Source of the DNA: an uncultured Asticcacaulis sp.
GTDB taxonomy: Bacteria > Pseudomonadota > Alphaproteobacteria > Caulobacterales > Caulobacteraceae
Direction: 5' to 3'
NCBI GenBank assembly: GCA_946480525.1
Contig: CAMLLA010000010.1
Location: 1 to 23,925, forward strand
DNA: 23,925 nucleotides
Shown in pieces: positions 14,580-22,828 of the stretch; within the stretch, counting starts at the first letter, position 1, and every line of letters begins with the position of its first letter. A program made the position numbers and the translations under genes. The notes below the pieces were generated by a model. That model was not told the DNA's origin. It made no database searches and saw only the letters and a program-made list of their open reading frames with translations.

Positions 14580-14709
14580 AGACCCCTCACCCTTACCCTC
14601 TCCCCTTGAAAGGGGAGAGGGGATGCTTTCGTGCGCTGTTCCCCTCTCCCCAGCCTCGCCGGCAGGCAAATCGGGGAGAGGGTGGCTCGAAGAGCCGGGT
14701 GAGGGGTCT
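14580..14709. repeat. 130-bp nested palindromic intergenic repeat (REP/BIME-like)
   Basis: The outer arms at 14580-14592 and 14697-14709 are perfectly complementary over 13 bp (AGACCCCTCACCC and its complement). Inside is a 12-bp hairpin with a 2-nt loop (14596-14607 with 14610-14621), and another CCCCTCTCCCC/GGGGAGAGGG pair (14641-14651 with 14673-14682). The CCCTCACCC...CTCTCCCC pattern is a widespread dispersed element in high-GC proteobacteria. It lies inside the liu operon, between MCC-alpha and isovaleryl-CoA dehydrogenase, and could affect mRNA stability or termination there. Confidence 0.88.
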
Positions 14710-14724
14710 TTCCGCAGCTGCATC

Positions 14725-16449
14725 TTAGTTGATCTCGACCAACAGAGCCTTGTCAGCCACCTGAGCATCGACGTCACCGTGAACGGCAACTACGGTGCCC
14801 GCGCGCGGTGCCTTAATGGTGTGTTCGATCTTCATGGCACTGAGGATGAGCAGTTTCTGGCCTTTTTCGACGACATCGCCAGGCTTGACGAACAGCTCGA
14901 TCAGCTTGCCGGGCATGGGCGCGACGATGTCTCCCGAACCCGCCAAAGCCTCATGACCATCGGCGGCTTCCAGATGCAGATGGCTGCGCGGCTGCAGATT
15001 TACCCAAAAGCCGGAAAGATCGTTCCATGGCGAGGTCGGATCGGCAACCATTGCTTTGCCATTTGCCTCAACGTCTGGCCAGGGCAGCGTCAAGCGCTCG
15101 ACATGCCGGCCAATAAAGCCGGTATCGATCCTGGCAGCCGCAAAGTCCGGATCAGCCACGACGCGACGCAGGAAGCCGAGATTGGTCGCCAAACCGTTCA
15201 GGCGCGTATGGATCAAAGCCTCACGCATTCGCTTCAGCGCTTCGGTGCGGTCGCGGCCATGGACCACGATCTTGGCGATCATCGGGTCGTAGAAGACGCT
15301 GACCTCGTCGCCCTGTTCGACGGCGGATTCAATCCGCGCGGACCCTGGAAACTCAAGGCGTTCAAGCTTCCCGGTCGCCGGCAGGAAGTCGTTCTGCGGG
15401 TCTTCGGCGTAGAGCCGGGCTTCAATGGAGTGGCCGGTGATGGCCAGTTGCTCCTGGGTCAGCGGCAGGGTCTCACCCGCCGCTACCCGCAGCTGCCATT
15501 CGACCAGATCGACACCGGTGATTTCCTCGGTCACCGGATGCTCGACCTGAAGCCGGGTGTTCATTTCCATGAAGTAGAAGGGCGCGCTTTCGATCCCATT
15601 CGAGACGTCGACAATGAACTCGACCGTACCGGCGCCGCGATAACCTATCGCCTCAGCGGCGCGCACCGCCGCCTGACCCATGGCGGCGCGCAATTCCTCT
15701 GGCAGATCAGGGGCGGGCGCTTCCTCAATGACCTTCTGATGGCGGCGTTGCAGCGAGCAATCGCGTTCGAACAGGTGTACAACATGGTTATGCGAATCGG
15801 CGAAAAGCTGGATTTCGATATGCCTTGGCACCTCAATATACTTCTCGATCAGCACCTTGGGATCGCTGAACGCGTTCTGGCCTTCGCGCTGAGCGGAGAC
15901 AAGGGCGTCGGCAAAGTCGGAGGCCTGATCGACGCGGCGCATGCCCTTGCCGCCACCGCCAGCCACGGCCTTGATCAATACCGGGTAGCCGATGCTGTCA
16001 GCCTGCGCCCGCAAGGTCGCCAATGTCTGGTCGTCGCCATGATAGCCGGGCGTCACCGGCACTCCAGCCTTGGTCATCAGCGCCTTCGCGGCGCCCTTCA
16101 GGGCCATGGCGCGGATGGCGTCGGGGCTCGGGCCGATGAAGACGATGCCGGCGGCTTCACAGCCTTGCGCGAATTCGGCGTTTTCCGACAGGAAGCCATA
16201 GCCCGGGTGGATGGCCTGGGCGTTATGGTTCAAGGCGGCGGCGATGATCAGGTCGCCGCGCAGATAGGATTCTGATGCCGCCGCCGGTCCGATCAGCGCT
16301 GCCTCGTCGGCTTCGCGGACAAAGGCGGCGTGACGGTCGGCCTCGCTGTAGACGGCAACCGTGCGCACACCCAGGCGCTTGCAGGTGCGGATGATGCGGC
16401 GGGCGATTTCGCCGCGATTGGCAATGAGGATTTTGCGGAACAGGTTCAT
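14725..16449 (-). CDS. liuD: 3-methylcrotonyl-CoA carboxylase, biotin-carrying alpha subunit (short form)
   Basis: This 574-aa subunit carboxylates biotin using ATP and bicarbonate and carries it to the beta subunit. The start at 16449 (MNLFRKILIANRGEIA) overlaps the hydratase stop by 4 nt. Biotin carboxylase motifs are intact: HPGYGFLSENAEFA, the ATP-grasp loop AVAGGGGKGMRRV and MEMNTRLQVEHPVTE. The biotinyl domain begins near residue 508 (IVAPMPGK), with the biotinylated lysine at K540 (LSAMKIEHT). Usual MCC-alpha proteins are about 650-670 aa. Here only some 38 residues lie between DPTSPW (470) and the biotinyl domain, so most of the BT domain that binds the beta subunit seems missing. No frameshift is evident. 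Confidence 0.92.
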   Translation of the reverse strand: MNLFRKILIANRGEIARRIIRTCKRLGVRTVAVYSEADRHAAFVREADEAALIGPAAASESYLRGDLIIAAALNHNAQAIHPGYGFLSENAEFAQGCEAAGIVFIGPSPDAIRAMALKGAAKALMTKAGVPVTPGYHGDDQTLATLRAQADSIGYPVLIKAVAGGGGKGMRRVDQASDFADALVSAQREGQNAFSDPKVLIEKYIEVPRHIEIQLFADSHNHVVHLFERDCSLQRRHQKVIEEAPAPDLPEELRAAMGQAAVRAAEAIGYRGAGTVEFIVDVSNGIESAPFYFMEMNTRLQVEHPVTEEITGVDLVEWQLRVAAGETLPLTQEQLAITGHSIEARLYAEDPQNDFLPATGKLERLEFPGSARIESAVEQGDEVSVFYDPMIAKIVVHGRDRTEALKRMREALIHTRLNGLATNLGFLRRVVADPDFAAARIDTGFIGRHVERLTLPWPDVEANGKAMVADPTSPWNDLSGFWVNLQPRSHLHLEAADGHEALAGSGDIVAPMPGKLIELFVKPGDVVEKGQKLLILSAMKIEHTIKAPRAGTVVAVHGDVDAQVADKALLVEIN

Positions 16450-17222
16450 TCGGTCCAGTCCGGCTTGCGCTTGTCGAGGAAGGCGGACATGCCTTCGCGG
16501 GCTTCGTCTGACGCCCGCCGGGCGGCGATGCGATCGGCGGTCATGGCGGTCAGTTCCGGCGTCACTGGTTGGCCCGCGACGTCGGCGATCAGGCGCTTGG
16601 TATCGGCAATGGCTTCGGGTCCACCAAGACACAGGGCATCGACGATGGTCTTTGCCGTGCCTTCAAGGTCGTCGCTGACCTCGTGGACCAGGCCGATGCG
16701 CCGGGCCTCTTCGGCGCCGAAACGCTCGCCTGTCAGCATGTAGCGCCGCGCCTGAGCCTGGCCGATCCTGGCGACGACATAGGGCGAGATCGTTGCCGGG
16801 ATAATGCCCAGCCGCACCTCGGTCAGGCCAAACACGGCTTTTGGATGAGCGATGGCGATATCGCAACAGGCGACCAAACCCGTTCCGCCGCCGAGCGCCG
16901 CGCCGTTGACCAGCCCCACGATCGGTTTGGGACAGGTGCTCAGCTCGTTGAACAGCCGGGCGATATTGAGCGCGTCGGCGCGGTTTGCATCTTCGCCCTG
17001 ATCGGCGGCGCGCTGCATATAGGCGAGGTCGGCACCGGCGCTGAACGATTTGCCGGCACCGGTCAGCACGATGGTGCGGACATTGGTGTGACGGCCCAGC
17101 ATGTGGATGCAGTCGGTCAGTTCGCGGATTAGGACGTCGTTGATCGCATTGTGCACGTCTGGTCGGTTCAGGGTAGCACGGGCGACGCCGTGCTTGTTCA
17201 TTTCGATGGAGACCAGAGCCAT
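16446..17222 (-). CDS. liuC: Methylglutaconyl-CoA hydratase (enoyl-CoA hydratase family)
   Basis: This 258-aa crotonase-fold enzyme hydrates 3-methylglutaconyl-CoA to HMG-CoA. The oxyanion-hole regions SAGADLAYM and NGAALGGGTGL and the catalytic-Glu segment FGLTEVRLGIIP are present. Its position between the two carboxylase subunit genes, 3 nt after the beta gene and overlapping the alpha start by 4 nt, identifies the substrate far better than sequence alone, as the crotonase family is broad. Length is normal. Confidence 0.92.
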   Translation of the reverse strand: MALVSIEMNKHGVARATLNRPDVHNAINDVLIRELTDCIHMLGRHTNVRTIVLTGAGKSFSAGADLAYMQRAADQGEDANRADALNIARLFNELSTCPKPIVGLVNGAALGGGTGLVACCDIAIAHPKAVFGLTEVRLGIIPATISPYVVARIGQAQARRYMLTGERFGAEEARRIGLVHEVSDDLEGTAKTIVDALCLGGPEAIADTKRLIADVAGQPVTPELTAMTADRIAARRASDEAREGMSAFLDKRKPDWTE

Positions 17223-17225
17223 GGA

Positions 17226-18833
17226 TTACATCCTGAAGACGCCGAACCGGGTGGGTTCGATCGGTGCATTAAGTGCGGCGGACAGACCCAGGCCCAATAT
17301 CCGACGCGTATCGGCTGGATCAATGACACCATCGTCCCACAGTCGCGCGGAGGCATAGTAGGGATGGCCTTGTGCTTCATAGGTATCGCGGATCGGCGCC
17401 TTGAAGGCCTCTTCCTCTTTCGCCGACCACGCACCACCCTTGCCCTCGATGCCGTCGCGCTTGACGGTAGCCAGCACATTTGCCGCCTGTTCGCCGCCCA
17501 TGACCGAGATGCGCGCATTGGGCCACATCCACAGGAAACGCGGATCGTAGGCGCGGCCGCACATGCCGTAATTGCCGGCGCCGTAGGAACCGCCAATGAT
17601 GACAGTGAACTTCGGCACATTGGCGCAGGCGACGGCGGTGACCATCTTGGCGCCATGGCGGGCGATGCCTTCGTTTTCATAGGCGCGGCCGACCATGAAG
17701 CCGGTGATGTTCTGCAGGAAGACGAGCGGAATGCCGCGCTGGCCGCACAGCTCGATGAAGTGCGCGGCCTTCAGGGCGCTTTCGGAAAACAGCACGCCGT
17801 TATTGGCAACAATGCCGACGGGATAGCCGTAAAGGTGGGCAAACCCGCAGACAATGGTGTCACCATAGAGCGCCTTGAACTCGTCGAATTCCGAGCCATC
17901 GACCAACCGGGCGATCACTTCGCGAACGTCGTAGGGCTTGCGGGTATCAGCGGGAATGACGCCATAGAGTTCAGAGGCGTCGTAAAGCGGTTCGACGACT
18001 TCGCGTGTCGCCAAGCCAATCGTCTTTTTGCGGTTAAGGTTGCCGATAATGCGGCGTGCGATCCCCAAGGCATCCACGTCATTGGCGGCGAGATGATCGG
18101 CAACGCCGGATATGCGGGCGTGGACATCGCCTCCGCCCAGGTCTTCAGCCGAGACGACTTCGCCGGTTGCTGCCTTCACCAGCGGCGGGCCGCCCAGAAA
18201 GATGGTGCCTTGGTTGCGGACAATAATGCTCTCGTCCGACATGGCGGGCACGTAGGCGCCGCCTGCGGTACAGCTCCCCATGACGACGGCGATCTGAGGG
18301 ATGCCCTGCGACGACATGCGCGCCTGATTGAAGAAGATGCGGCCGAAATCGTCCTTGTCCGGAAAGACCTCGTCCTGGTTGGGCAGGTTGGCGCCGCCGG
18401 AATCGACCAGGTAGACGCATGGCAGGTTGTTCTGCTGGGCGATCTCCTGCGCGCGCAGGTGTTTCTTGACGGTCAGCGGGTAGTAGGTGCCGCCCTTGAC
18501 GGTCGCGTCATTGCAGACAACGACGCATTCGGTGCCTGAAATGCGGCCGATGCCGGTGATGATGCCGGCTGCCGGCACCTCGTCGTCATAGACCCTGTGC
18601 GCAGCCAGTGCGGACAGCTCAAGAAACGGCGAACCCGGATCGATCAGGCCCGCGATCCGATCGCGCGGCAAAAGCTTGCCGCGGCTTACGTGCTTGTCGC
18701 GGGCGGCGGGTGATCCGCCCAATGCAATCTGATGTGAGAGGCTGCGCAGGTCGTCGACCAGGCCTTGCATCCGGACGGCATTGGCCCGGTAGTCACCGTC
18801 GGCGACATCAATTTCGCTGCGAAGCGCAGGCAT
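17226..18833 (-). CDS. liuB: 3-methylcrotonyl-CoA carboxylase, carboxyltransferase beta subunit
   Basis: This 535-aa subunit transfers CO2 from biotin to 3-methylcrotonyl-CoA. ATG at 18833 ([15 protein letters not shown]) has AGGGA 6 nt upstream; longer in-frame starts run into the promoter. Carboxyltransferase motifs include [31 protein letters not shown] and the C-terminal [20 protein letters not shown] and [11 protein letters not shown]. Length equals typical MCC-beta. It is the first gene of a five-gene operon (beta, hydratase, alpha, dehydrogenase, lyase). No liuR-type MerR regulator is adjacent, in contrast to the liuRABCDE arrangement in other proteobacteria. Confidence 0.95.
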   Translation of the reverse strand: MPALRSEIDVADGDYRANAVRMQGLVDDLRSLSHQIALGGSPAARDKHVSRGKLLPRDRIAGLIDPGSPFLELSALAAHRVYDDEVPAAGIITGIGRISGTECVVVCNDATVKGGTYYPLTVKKHLRAQEIAQQNNLPCVYLVDSGGANLPNQDEVFPDKDDFGRIFFNQARMSSQGIPQIAVVMGSCTAGGAYVPAMSDESIIVRNQGTIFLGGPPLVKAATGEVVSAEDLGGGDVHARISGVADHLAANDVDALGIARRIIGNLNRKKTIGLATREVVEPLYDASELYGVIPADTRKPYDVREVIARLVDGSEFDEFKALYGDTIVCGFAHLYGYPVGIVANNGVLFSESALKAAHFIELCGQRGIPLVFLQNITGFMVGRAYENEGIARHGAKMVTAVACANVPKFTVIIGGSYGAGNYGMCGRAYDPRFLWMWPNARISVMGGEQAANVLATVKRDGIEGKGGAWSAKEEEAFKAPIRDTYEAQGHPYYASARLWDDGVIDPADTRRILGLGLSAALNAPIEPTRFGVFRM

Positions 18834-18865
18834 ATTCGTCCCTGTCTTTTTTCTTATGTTAGACG

Positions 18866-18895
18866 AATATAGCGAGTCGTCCATAAAAGTTTCAA
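18866..18895 (-). promoter_or_regulatory. Sigma-70-like promoter of the liu operon
   Basis: On the minus strand TTGAAA (18895-18890) is followed after 18 nt by TATATT (18871-18866), both close to consensus. The predicted start near 18859 would leave a leader of about 25 nt before the liuB start at 18833. The -10 context GCTATATTC also resembles Caulobacter housekeeping promoters. Confidence 0.6.
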
Positions 18896-19007
18896 ATGAA
18901 ATCTTATTGCCCGCGCGGCCGCAGGACGAATACCGGACACCACCAAAATCTTGTTTCCTTTTTGTTCTCGCGCTACACTTCGGCAATTGTCGGATTCGCC
19001 CAGCCCC

Positions 19008-19058
19008 AGAGTTTGCGTGAGATCAGAGTTTGCATGAGGTCAGACTTTGCATGACAGA
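19008..19058 (+). repeat. Three tandem imperfect 17-bp repeats at the start of dinB
   Basis: Units at 19008-19024, 19025-19041 and 19042-19058 follow the pattern AGAGTTTGCATGAGGTC. The first two differ at 2 positions and the third is more diverged. The third unit contains the probable dinB start codon, and the second carries an out-of-frame ATG. No AGGAGG-like ribosome binding site is visible before the start, apart from a GAGGTC stretch from the second unit. Confidence 0.75.
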
Positions 19059-20139
19059 AGACGAAGAGGTGCCTGCGTCACGTAAGATTATCCATGTCGA
19101 TATGGATGCCTTTTACGCGTCGGTGGAACAGCGCGACAATCCGGATCTGCGTGGCAAGCCGGTCGCTGTCGGTGGCGCGCGCGAGCGCGGGGTGGTTGCC
19201 GCGGCATCCTATGAGGCGCGAAAATTCGGCGTGAGATCGGCGATGGCGTCGGTGACGGCGCGGCGAAAGTGCCCGGAACTGATTTTCGTCAAGCCGCGCT
19301 TCGAGGTTTATAAGGCGGTGTCCCAGCAAATCCGTGAGATTTTCGCTGAATATACACCTTTGATCGAGCCCTTGTCACTCGACGAGGCCTATCTCGATGT
19401 TACGGAAAACCTGATGGGGATTACCTCGGCGACGGAAGTCGCAAAGCGGATACGCGCCCGGATCCGTGAGGTGACGGGACTGACGGCCTCGGCGGGCGTG
19501 TCTTATAACAAGTTCCTGGCCAAACTGGCCTCGGACTATGACAAGCCCGACGGCCTGTTCGTCATCCGGCCGGAGCAGGGCGCGGACTTCATTCAGAACC
19601 TGCCGGTTGGCCGCTTTCATGGTATAGGCCCGGCCACAAGCGAAAAGATGCGGCGTCTCGGCATAGAAACGGGTGCCGATCTCAGGCGCCAGACGCGGGT
19701 GTTCCTTCAGGAACATTTCGGCATTTCGGGCGATTGGTACTACTCCATTTCCCGTGGCGTGGATCACCGCCGCGTGCGACCCGACCGGGAACGCAAGTCC
19801 GTGGGCGCGGAGACGACCTTCTTCCGCGATATTGACGACGTGGACGCGGCGCGCGAAGGTCTGGCTCCGCTGATCGACAAGGTGTGGCGATACTGCGATC
19901 GCGAGACCCTGCATGGCCGGACCGTCACCCTGAAGGTCAAGTTCAACGACTTCCGCCAGATCACCCGCAGCCGGACTGGCGCGCCGGTTCTGGAGGCTGA
20001 AACCCTTCGCCAGACCGTATTCGGCTTACTGGAAGGCGTCTTTCCGCTGGTGCGCAGTATCCGGTTACTCGGTGTGTCGATATCGTCGTTTGACGACGTG
20101 GGAGCGGACGACCAGCAGCAGCTCCAGCTGGCATTGTAA
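19051..20139 (+). CDS. dinB: DNA polymerase IV (Y-family)
   Basis: This 362-aa translesion polymerase copies past damaged bases and interacts with the sliding clamp. The ATG at 19051 (MTEDEEVPAS) is preferred; a TTG at 19030 would add seven residues. Catalytic carboxylates are seen in HVDMDAFYASVE and SLDEAYLD. Other family blocks are GVVAAASYEARKFGVRSAM, ASAGVSYNKFLAKLASDYDKPDG and the HhH-containing GRFHGIGPATSEKMRRLGI, followed by the little-finger domain (KSVGAETTFFRDI). The C-terminus is Gln/Leu-rich (QQQLQLAL) and may hold the clamp-binding motif (QLQLAL). Length is normal. It is transcribed divergently from the liu operon; a degenerate LexA-box-like GTTT-N7-GTTC lies at 18953-18967. 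Confidence 0.95.
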   Translation: MTEDEEVPASRKIIHVDMDAFYASVEQRDNPDLRGKPVAVGGARERGVVAAASYEARKFGVRSAMASVTARRKCPELIFVKPRFEVYKAVSQQIREIFAEYTPLIEPLSLDEAYLDVTENLMGITSATEVAKRIRARIREVTGLTASAGVSYNKFLAKLASDYDKPDGLFVIRPEQGADFIQNLPVGRFHGIGPATSEKMRRLGIETGADLRRQTRVFLQEHFGISGDWYYSISRGVDHRRVRPDRERKSVGAETTFFRDIDDVDAAREGLAPLIDKVWRYCDRETLHGRTVTLKVKFNDFRQITRSRTGAPVLEAETLRQTVFGLLEGVFPLVRSIRLLGVSISSFDDVGADDQQQLQLAL

Positions 20140-20551
20140 GGGTCGCGCGGTCTGAACCTGCAAACGATTTTGTAGGCGCAAGTCATGTTTTTTCGAGCGA
20201 TCTCTGTATCGCCATATTCCGGTTCTTTGACAACAGACCGCCTTGTCTTGGTAAAATCGGCTGCCTGAAGGTCGGTCAACCGGGATATTTTTCGCACGAT
20301 TACGGTAATACTTTTGAGGACGAAAGTGGTAGTGCTGGCCGACATCTTGTTATTTCCGGCCATACTTCATGACGCAAAGCCATCAAAACTAATACCGTTT
20401 TTGTCGCATGCTGAGATATTAACCAATTTTATCCCCCTCTATTGCAAGCGAGGACTTTTTGGTTAATGTGGCGTTCGCTTTTTATTGCCTGATTCCCGCC
20501 CTTGAAAAATGTGATCGACCGTTTAAAGGTCAGCCCGCTATCGGATTAACT
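20140..20551. other. Non-coding region between dinB and the polysaccharide-export genes
   Basis: This 412-bp stretch is more AT-rich than its surroundings and no convincing gene or RNA was found in it. It must hold the promoter of the downstream beta-barrel gene. An 8-bp inverted repeat (TTAACCAA at 20419-20426 with TTGGTTAA at 20459-20466) could be an operator or a weak hairpin. A TTG-initiated extension of the barrel gene (from 20459) is possible but would place the signal peptide 31 residues inside the protein. Confidence 0.4.
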
Positions 20552-21829
20552 ATGCGAATTGCTCCTACGGTCATGGCCCTTCTTTCATTCTTTCTCCCGA
20601 TTTCTGTTCTGGCAGCGGCTGGCGCGGAAGGCCCTGTTTTCATCACGGATCCGAACCCGAGCTTTTCGGACCTGGCGTTCAAAACGGATGTAACACGTCG
20701 GTTAGGATCGTTCGGCCTGACACCGACGGGCTATGTCGGTCTCGTGACCACGGACAATGCGAAATTTTCCGGTGTCGACAAGGATGGCGACCAGATCGCT
20801 CAACTGGGCGGCGCGGTGTCGCTGGCGTCCACGTGGAGCCGGCACGAACTGAAGGCGACGGCCAGTGTCGACGCCGAGCGCTATTTCGACAACGATAGCG
20901 AAAACACGGTCGACGCGGCATTGAATGTCAGCGGCCGCTATGACTTTTCACAGTATACCAGCCTTTCGGGCGATCTCCTCGTTTCGAGCGATCATGAGCC
21001 GCGCAGCATCCGCGCGCTTGATCCGCAGGCCCAGGGACGTGCAGCAGCCGGAGAACCCGTTGAGTTCGGCCAGACTGTTTCCCGTGTCGCCTTTACGACC
21101 AGCGGCAACCGCCTGAGGTTTGTCGGCGCGCTGGGTTATCGGACCGTAGACTATTCAAATCTGGAACTGGTCGACGGTTCGCAGTACGGCCAGAACTATC
21201 GCAATTCGGACAAATCCACAGCGGATGCCCGTCTGGACTACAAGTTTGGTTCGGGAACATCGATCTTCGTCGACTATCAGGCCAACAGCATCCGTTTCAA
21301 GGACGCGACGGTCAATCGCGATTCGGACGGATATACTGCCCGTTTGGGCGCCGCCTTCGATCTGACGGACCTTCTGACGGGTGATGTGCAGCTCGGTTAC
21401 ATGCGTCAGGAATATAAGAACACGGCGTTCAAATCCGTATCGGGTGCGTCATACCTGGCAAATCTCCGGTATCTGCCGACGCGCCTGACCACGCTGACCT
21501 TTACGGCACGCCGGTCGATCGAGGATTCTCCGTCTGTAAGCGCCTCGGGTTACTTCTACTCGCTGGGGCGCATCTCGGTACGGCACGAACTGACGCGGCG
21601 CCTGAACCTGGGCGCCAGCTACGAACAATCGCAATATGAATTCAACGGCATCAATCGCGACGACACCTACAAGGGCTTCTATGTCGGCGCCCAGTATGAG
21701 CTGAACCGCCGCATGATGGTGGAAGTAAATTATCGCAACCGCAAATTTGAATCGCGCGGCGCCGATGCTTTGACAGACCCGAAGTATACGGAAAACCGGC
21801 TTGGTGCGTGGCTTAAGACCAGCTTCTAA
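20552..21829 (+). CDS. Outer-membrane beta-barrel protein, polysaccharide-export linked (BBP2-like)
   Basis: This 425-aa protein starts at the ATG at 20552, which directly precedes a signal peptide (MRIAPTVMALLSFFLPISVLAAAGA). No strong ribosome binding site is seen. The mature part alternates polar and aromatic residues in repeated amphipathic strands with short turns (for example TSIFVDYQANSIRF and RRMMVEVNYRNRKF), and ends in LGAWLKTSF with the C-terminal Phe of outer-membrane barrels. It resembles the putative beta-barrel porin 2 family (PF10082). Followed by OPX and PCP genes, it is a good candidate for the outer-membrane channel for an exported polysaccharide, as for the Myxococcus Wzp/EpsX barrels. 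That role is inferred from context. Confidence 0.75.
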   Translation: MRIAPTVMALLSFFLPISVLAAAGAEGPVFITDPNPSFSDLAFKTDVTRRLGSFGLTPTGYVGLVTTDNAKFSGVDKDGDQIAQLGGAVSLASTWSRHELKATASVDAERYFDNDSENTVDAALNVSGRYDFSQYTSLSGDLLVSSDHEPRSIRALDPQAQGRAAAGEPVEFGQTVSRVAFTTSGNRLRFVGALGYRTVDYSNLELVDGSQYGQNYRNSDKSTADARLDYKFGSGTSIFVDYQANSIRFKDATVNRDSDGYTARLGAAFDLTDLLTGDVQLGYMRQEYKNTAFKSVSGASYLANLRYLPTRLTTLTFTARRSIEDSPSVSASGYFYSLGRISVRHELTRRLNLGASYEQSQYEFNGINRDDTYKGFYVGAQYELNRRMMVEVNYRNRKFESRGADALTDPKYTENRLGAWLKTSF

Positions 21830-21855
21830 CGAGACAATTTATTGTGCGGCGCAAT

Positions 21856-21874
21856 ATGGCTGTGTGCCATTTTT
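21856..21874 (+). terminator. Weak hairpin with T run after the barrel gene
   Basis: ATGGC at 21856-21860 pairs with GCCAT at 21866-21870 around a 5-nt loop and is followed by TTTT. The stem is only 5 bp. The 254-bp gap (21830-22083) otherwise shows no gene; it may also contain a promoter for the OPX gene. Confidence 0.3.
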
Positions 21875-22083
21875 GGGTCACGTATCATCGTTATCAAGCG
21901 GACTGCTTTTAATGTTGCATCCGGAGCCCTGCGGCGTCCAACGCTAACGTACTGTAATTCAGCAAATTGTCCAAAATATGCCTTCCCAGGCCCGGCAATT
22001 GCACCGCTATGAACGGGTTAATGATTTATGTTGCTTCGCGGCATAAGTCTATGTATCTTGGCGCGGGTGCGGAGGGGCATCAA

Positions 22084-22671
22084 ATGAAGGAATTGGACTT
22101 GCGAGGTCTCTTTACAGTTGCTTTGCTTACATTGGCGCCGGCAGCAGCGGTTGCCCAGGTGTCTTCTTCCGATCAGAGTGTAGCCGCAGTCGCCCCCGCC
22201 GGATCGCCGGTGGCCGGGTATCGTATGGGCGGCGGCGACAAGCTACGCCTGACGATTTACGGCGAGCCCGATCTGAGCGGAGAATTCGCCGTCAACGGTG
22301 CGGGCATGGTGTCGCTTCCGCTTATCGGCGACGTCAGCGCGCGCGGCCTTACGGTGTCGGAATTTGCCACGGCGGTCGAAAACAAGTTCAAGGCGGGTTA
22401 CCTGCTCGACCCCAAGGTTAGTGTCGAAATCACCAACTTCCGGCCATACTACATCATGGGTGAAGTCGGTAAGGCCGGCGAATACGGGTATAGCGACGGT
22501 CTGACCGTCATGAACGCCGTTGCCCGGGCCGAAGGCTTTACTTACCGCGCCCAACAGAAGCGCGTTTTCGTCAAACCCTACGGTAAGACGCAAGAAGTCG
22601 AAGTCCCGCTGACCGCCGATCTTATGGTGCAGCCAGGGGATACCATCCGCATTGCGGAGCGGCACTTCTAA
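22084..22671 (+). CDS. Polysaccharide export (OPX/Wza-like) protein, short form
   Basis: This 195-aa periplasmic export component has its start at 22084 (MKELDLRGLF), set by a GGAGGGG ribosome binding site about 8 nt upstream. Residues 1-25 are a signal peptide (AAAVAQ) with no lipobox cysteine, unlike Wza. The Poly_export domain spans about 46-120 (YRMGGGDKLRLTIYGEPDLSG, then VSLPLIGDVSARGLTV). One SLBB domain follows at about 121-192 (YYIMGEVGKAGEYGYSDGLTVMNAV). The protein ends just after it, so the C-terminal outer-membrane alpha-helix of Wza is absent. It resembles HfsD-type holdfast or class-3 OPX proteins, which rely on a separate beta-barrel, as encoded upstream. The polymer exported is unknown. 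Confidence 0.88.
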   Translation: MKELDLRGLFTVALLTLAPAAAVAQVSSSDQSVAAVAPAGSPVAGYRMGGGDKLRLTIYGEPDLSGEFAVNGAGMVSLPLIGDVSARGLTVSEFATAVENKFKAGYLLDPKVSVEITNFRPYYIMGEVGKAGEYGYSDGLTVMNAVARAEGFTYRAQQKRVFVKPYGKTQEVEVPLTADLMVQPGDTIRIAERHF

Positions 22672-22828
22672 TCGAACTGTGGCTCCCTGCGCGGCGTTGC
22701 CCCTGGCGACGCCGCAGCCGGTTCCCTGCAGCGACGGCCTGCCATTTGAAGTCTTAACTCAGCGTATTGTCCGTTGAGGCGATGAGCCTTGACCATTTAA
22801 ACCACCACTCGAACGGGTCAGATATTAC

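Noticed and set aside
14550..14789. 79-aa minus-strand open frame over the repeat
   Set aside because: Its sequence is a translation of the palindromic repeat and has no homology signal.
14179..16275. 698-aa plus-strand open frame
   Set aside because: It lies antisense to the well-supported isovaleryl-CoA dehydrogenase and MCC-alpha genes and shows no domain; long antisense frames are common in high-GC coding DNA.
17151..18539. 462-aa plus-strand open frame
   Set aside because: Antisense to MCC-beta and the hydratase, with no recognisable motifs; codon-bias shadow.
20324..20345. Possible sigma-54 promoter (TGGCCG-N5-TTGTT)
   Set aside because: The -12 element lacks the required GC, so the match is too weak to report.
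22680..22730. GC-rich partial hairpin after the OPX gene
   Set aside because: The stem is interrupted by a bulge and no T run follows, so it was not called a terminator.
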